A DNA stretch of 64,000 bases from Lysobacter lycopersici (GTDB taxonomy: Bacteria; Pseudomonadota; Gammaproteobacteria; Xanthomonadales; Xanthomonadaceae): the NCBI RefSeq assembly GCF_007556775.1, contig NZ_CP041742.1:2370001-2434000 (forward strand). The letters run 5' to 3'. The translations under genes were made by a program, and so were the position numbers. Positions 63,847 through 64,000 of this stretch are shown here, one piece after another. Each line of letters begins with the position of its first letter. The first letter of the stretch is position 1. A model generated the notes under the pieces. It searched no databases and had not been told where the DNA came from. It saw only the letters and a list, made by a program, of their open reading frames with translations.

Positions 63847-64000
63847 ATGAAGACCGCTTCCGCCACCAGCAAGCACGGCCACGACGCCCACCACGGGCAT
63901 GGCCAGGGCAAGGTCGGCCTCGCCGGCCTCATCGTCGGTGCCATCGGCGTGGTGTTCGGCGACATCGGCACCAGCCCGCTGTACACGCTCAAGGAAGCGT
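63847..64000 (+). CDS. kup: Potassium uptake protein Kup, N-terminal part (partial)
   Basis: The last 154 bases open a frame starting at ATG 63847. It gives a His-rich N-terminus followed by [20 protein letters not shown] and [10 protein letters not shown], the signature of the first transmembrane helix of Kup/HAK potassium transporters. It is cut by the window end. kup between ruvA and ruvB is usual in this bacterial family. Confidence 0.92.
   Translation, partial: MKTASATSKHGHDAHHGHGQGKVGLAGLIVGAIGVVFGDIGTSPLYTLKEA

Overview
The window is a contiguous piece of a high-GC gammaproteobacterial chromosome. Protein sequences and gene orders point to the family Lysobacteraceae (Xanthomonadales): murC-ddl-ftsQAZ-lpxC, dciA/M23 peptidase-secA-Nudix/ThiE, coaE-pilD-pilC-pilB, pilR-pilS-sucC-sucD, aspS-...-yebC-ruvC-ruvA-kup, and abundant short dispersed intergenic repeats. 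The genus cannot be fixed from the sequence alone. No rRNA, tRNA, CRISPR array, insertion sequence or prophage was seen.

Layout. 1-6.3 kb: end of the division and cell-wall cluster (murC partial, ddl, ftsQ, ftsA, ftsZ, lpxC). 6.3-14.3 kb: dciA (minus), M23 peptidase, secA, a Nudix-ThiE fusion and a secreted S9 peptidase. 14.3-18.9 kb (minus): coaE, then the type IV pilus genes pilD, pilC and pilB. 19.0-32.4 kb: a glycan-synthesis block. Three plus-strand transferases (GT2, GT4, CDP-glycerol/ribitol-type polyol-phosphotransferase) converge on a tightly coupled minus-strand run: two GT-C/TPR membrane proteins, an ABC flippase, a methyltransferase, a HAD phosphatase, a nucleotidyltransferase, a LicD-family transferase and a Bcs1-like CDP-ribitol synthase. 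32.4-39.8 kb (minus): two tandem major pilins, each with its own sigma-54-type promoter and terminator, an OafA-type acyltransferase with an SGNH domain, a small nucleotidyltransferase module flanked by a duplicated pilR 3' end, pilR and pilS. 39.9-50.2 kb: sucCD, a repeat-rich gap, a DUF559 gene, nadE, bamD, rluD, pgeF, DUF4166, DUF393, plsC and an M20 peptidase. 50.3-58.7 kb: clpB with a sigma-32-like promoter, a response regulator, a PycTM-like membrane protein, an ABC-F protein, a Pr6Pr membrane protein, a SIMPL protein, a FmdB zinc ribbon and a DUF3011 protein. 58.8-64 kb: aspS, a GNAT enzyme, a lipase-like hydrolase, yebC, ruvC, ruvA and the start of kup.

How the genes work together. 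Most of the window is housekeeping. The part that stands out is 19-36 kb, where a polyol-phosphate glycan cassette lies inside the type IV pilus locus. It has a CDP-ribitol synthase (IspD+SDR), a LicD/fukutin-like transferase, a teichoic-acid-type polyol-phosphotransferase, a flippase, an acyltransferase and two TMTC-like GT-C/TPR proteins next to the pilins. My main inference is that this is a candidate pathway for decorating pilin, or a surface polymer, with ribitol-phosphate-containing glycan. It would be a bacterial assembly of the same protein families that build the ribitol-phosphate glycan of animal alpha-dystroglycan. Several genes of the cassette are visibly less GC-rich than their surroundings, and a 53-bp duplicated pilR end nearby records past rearrangement.
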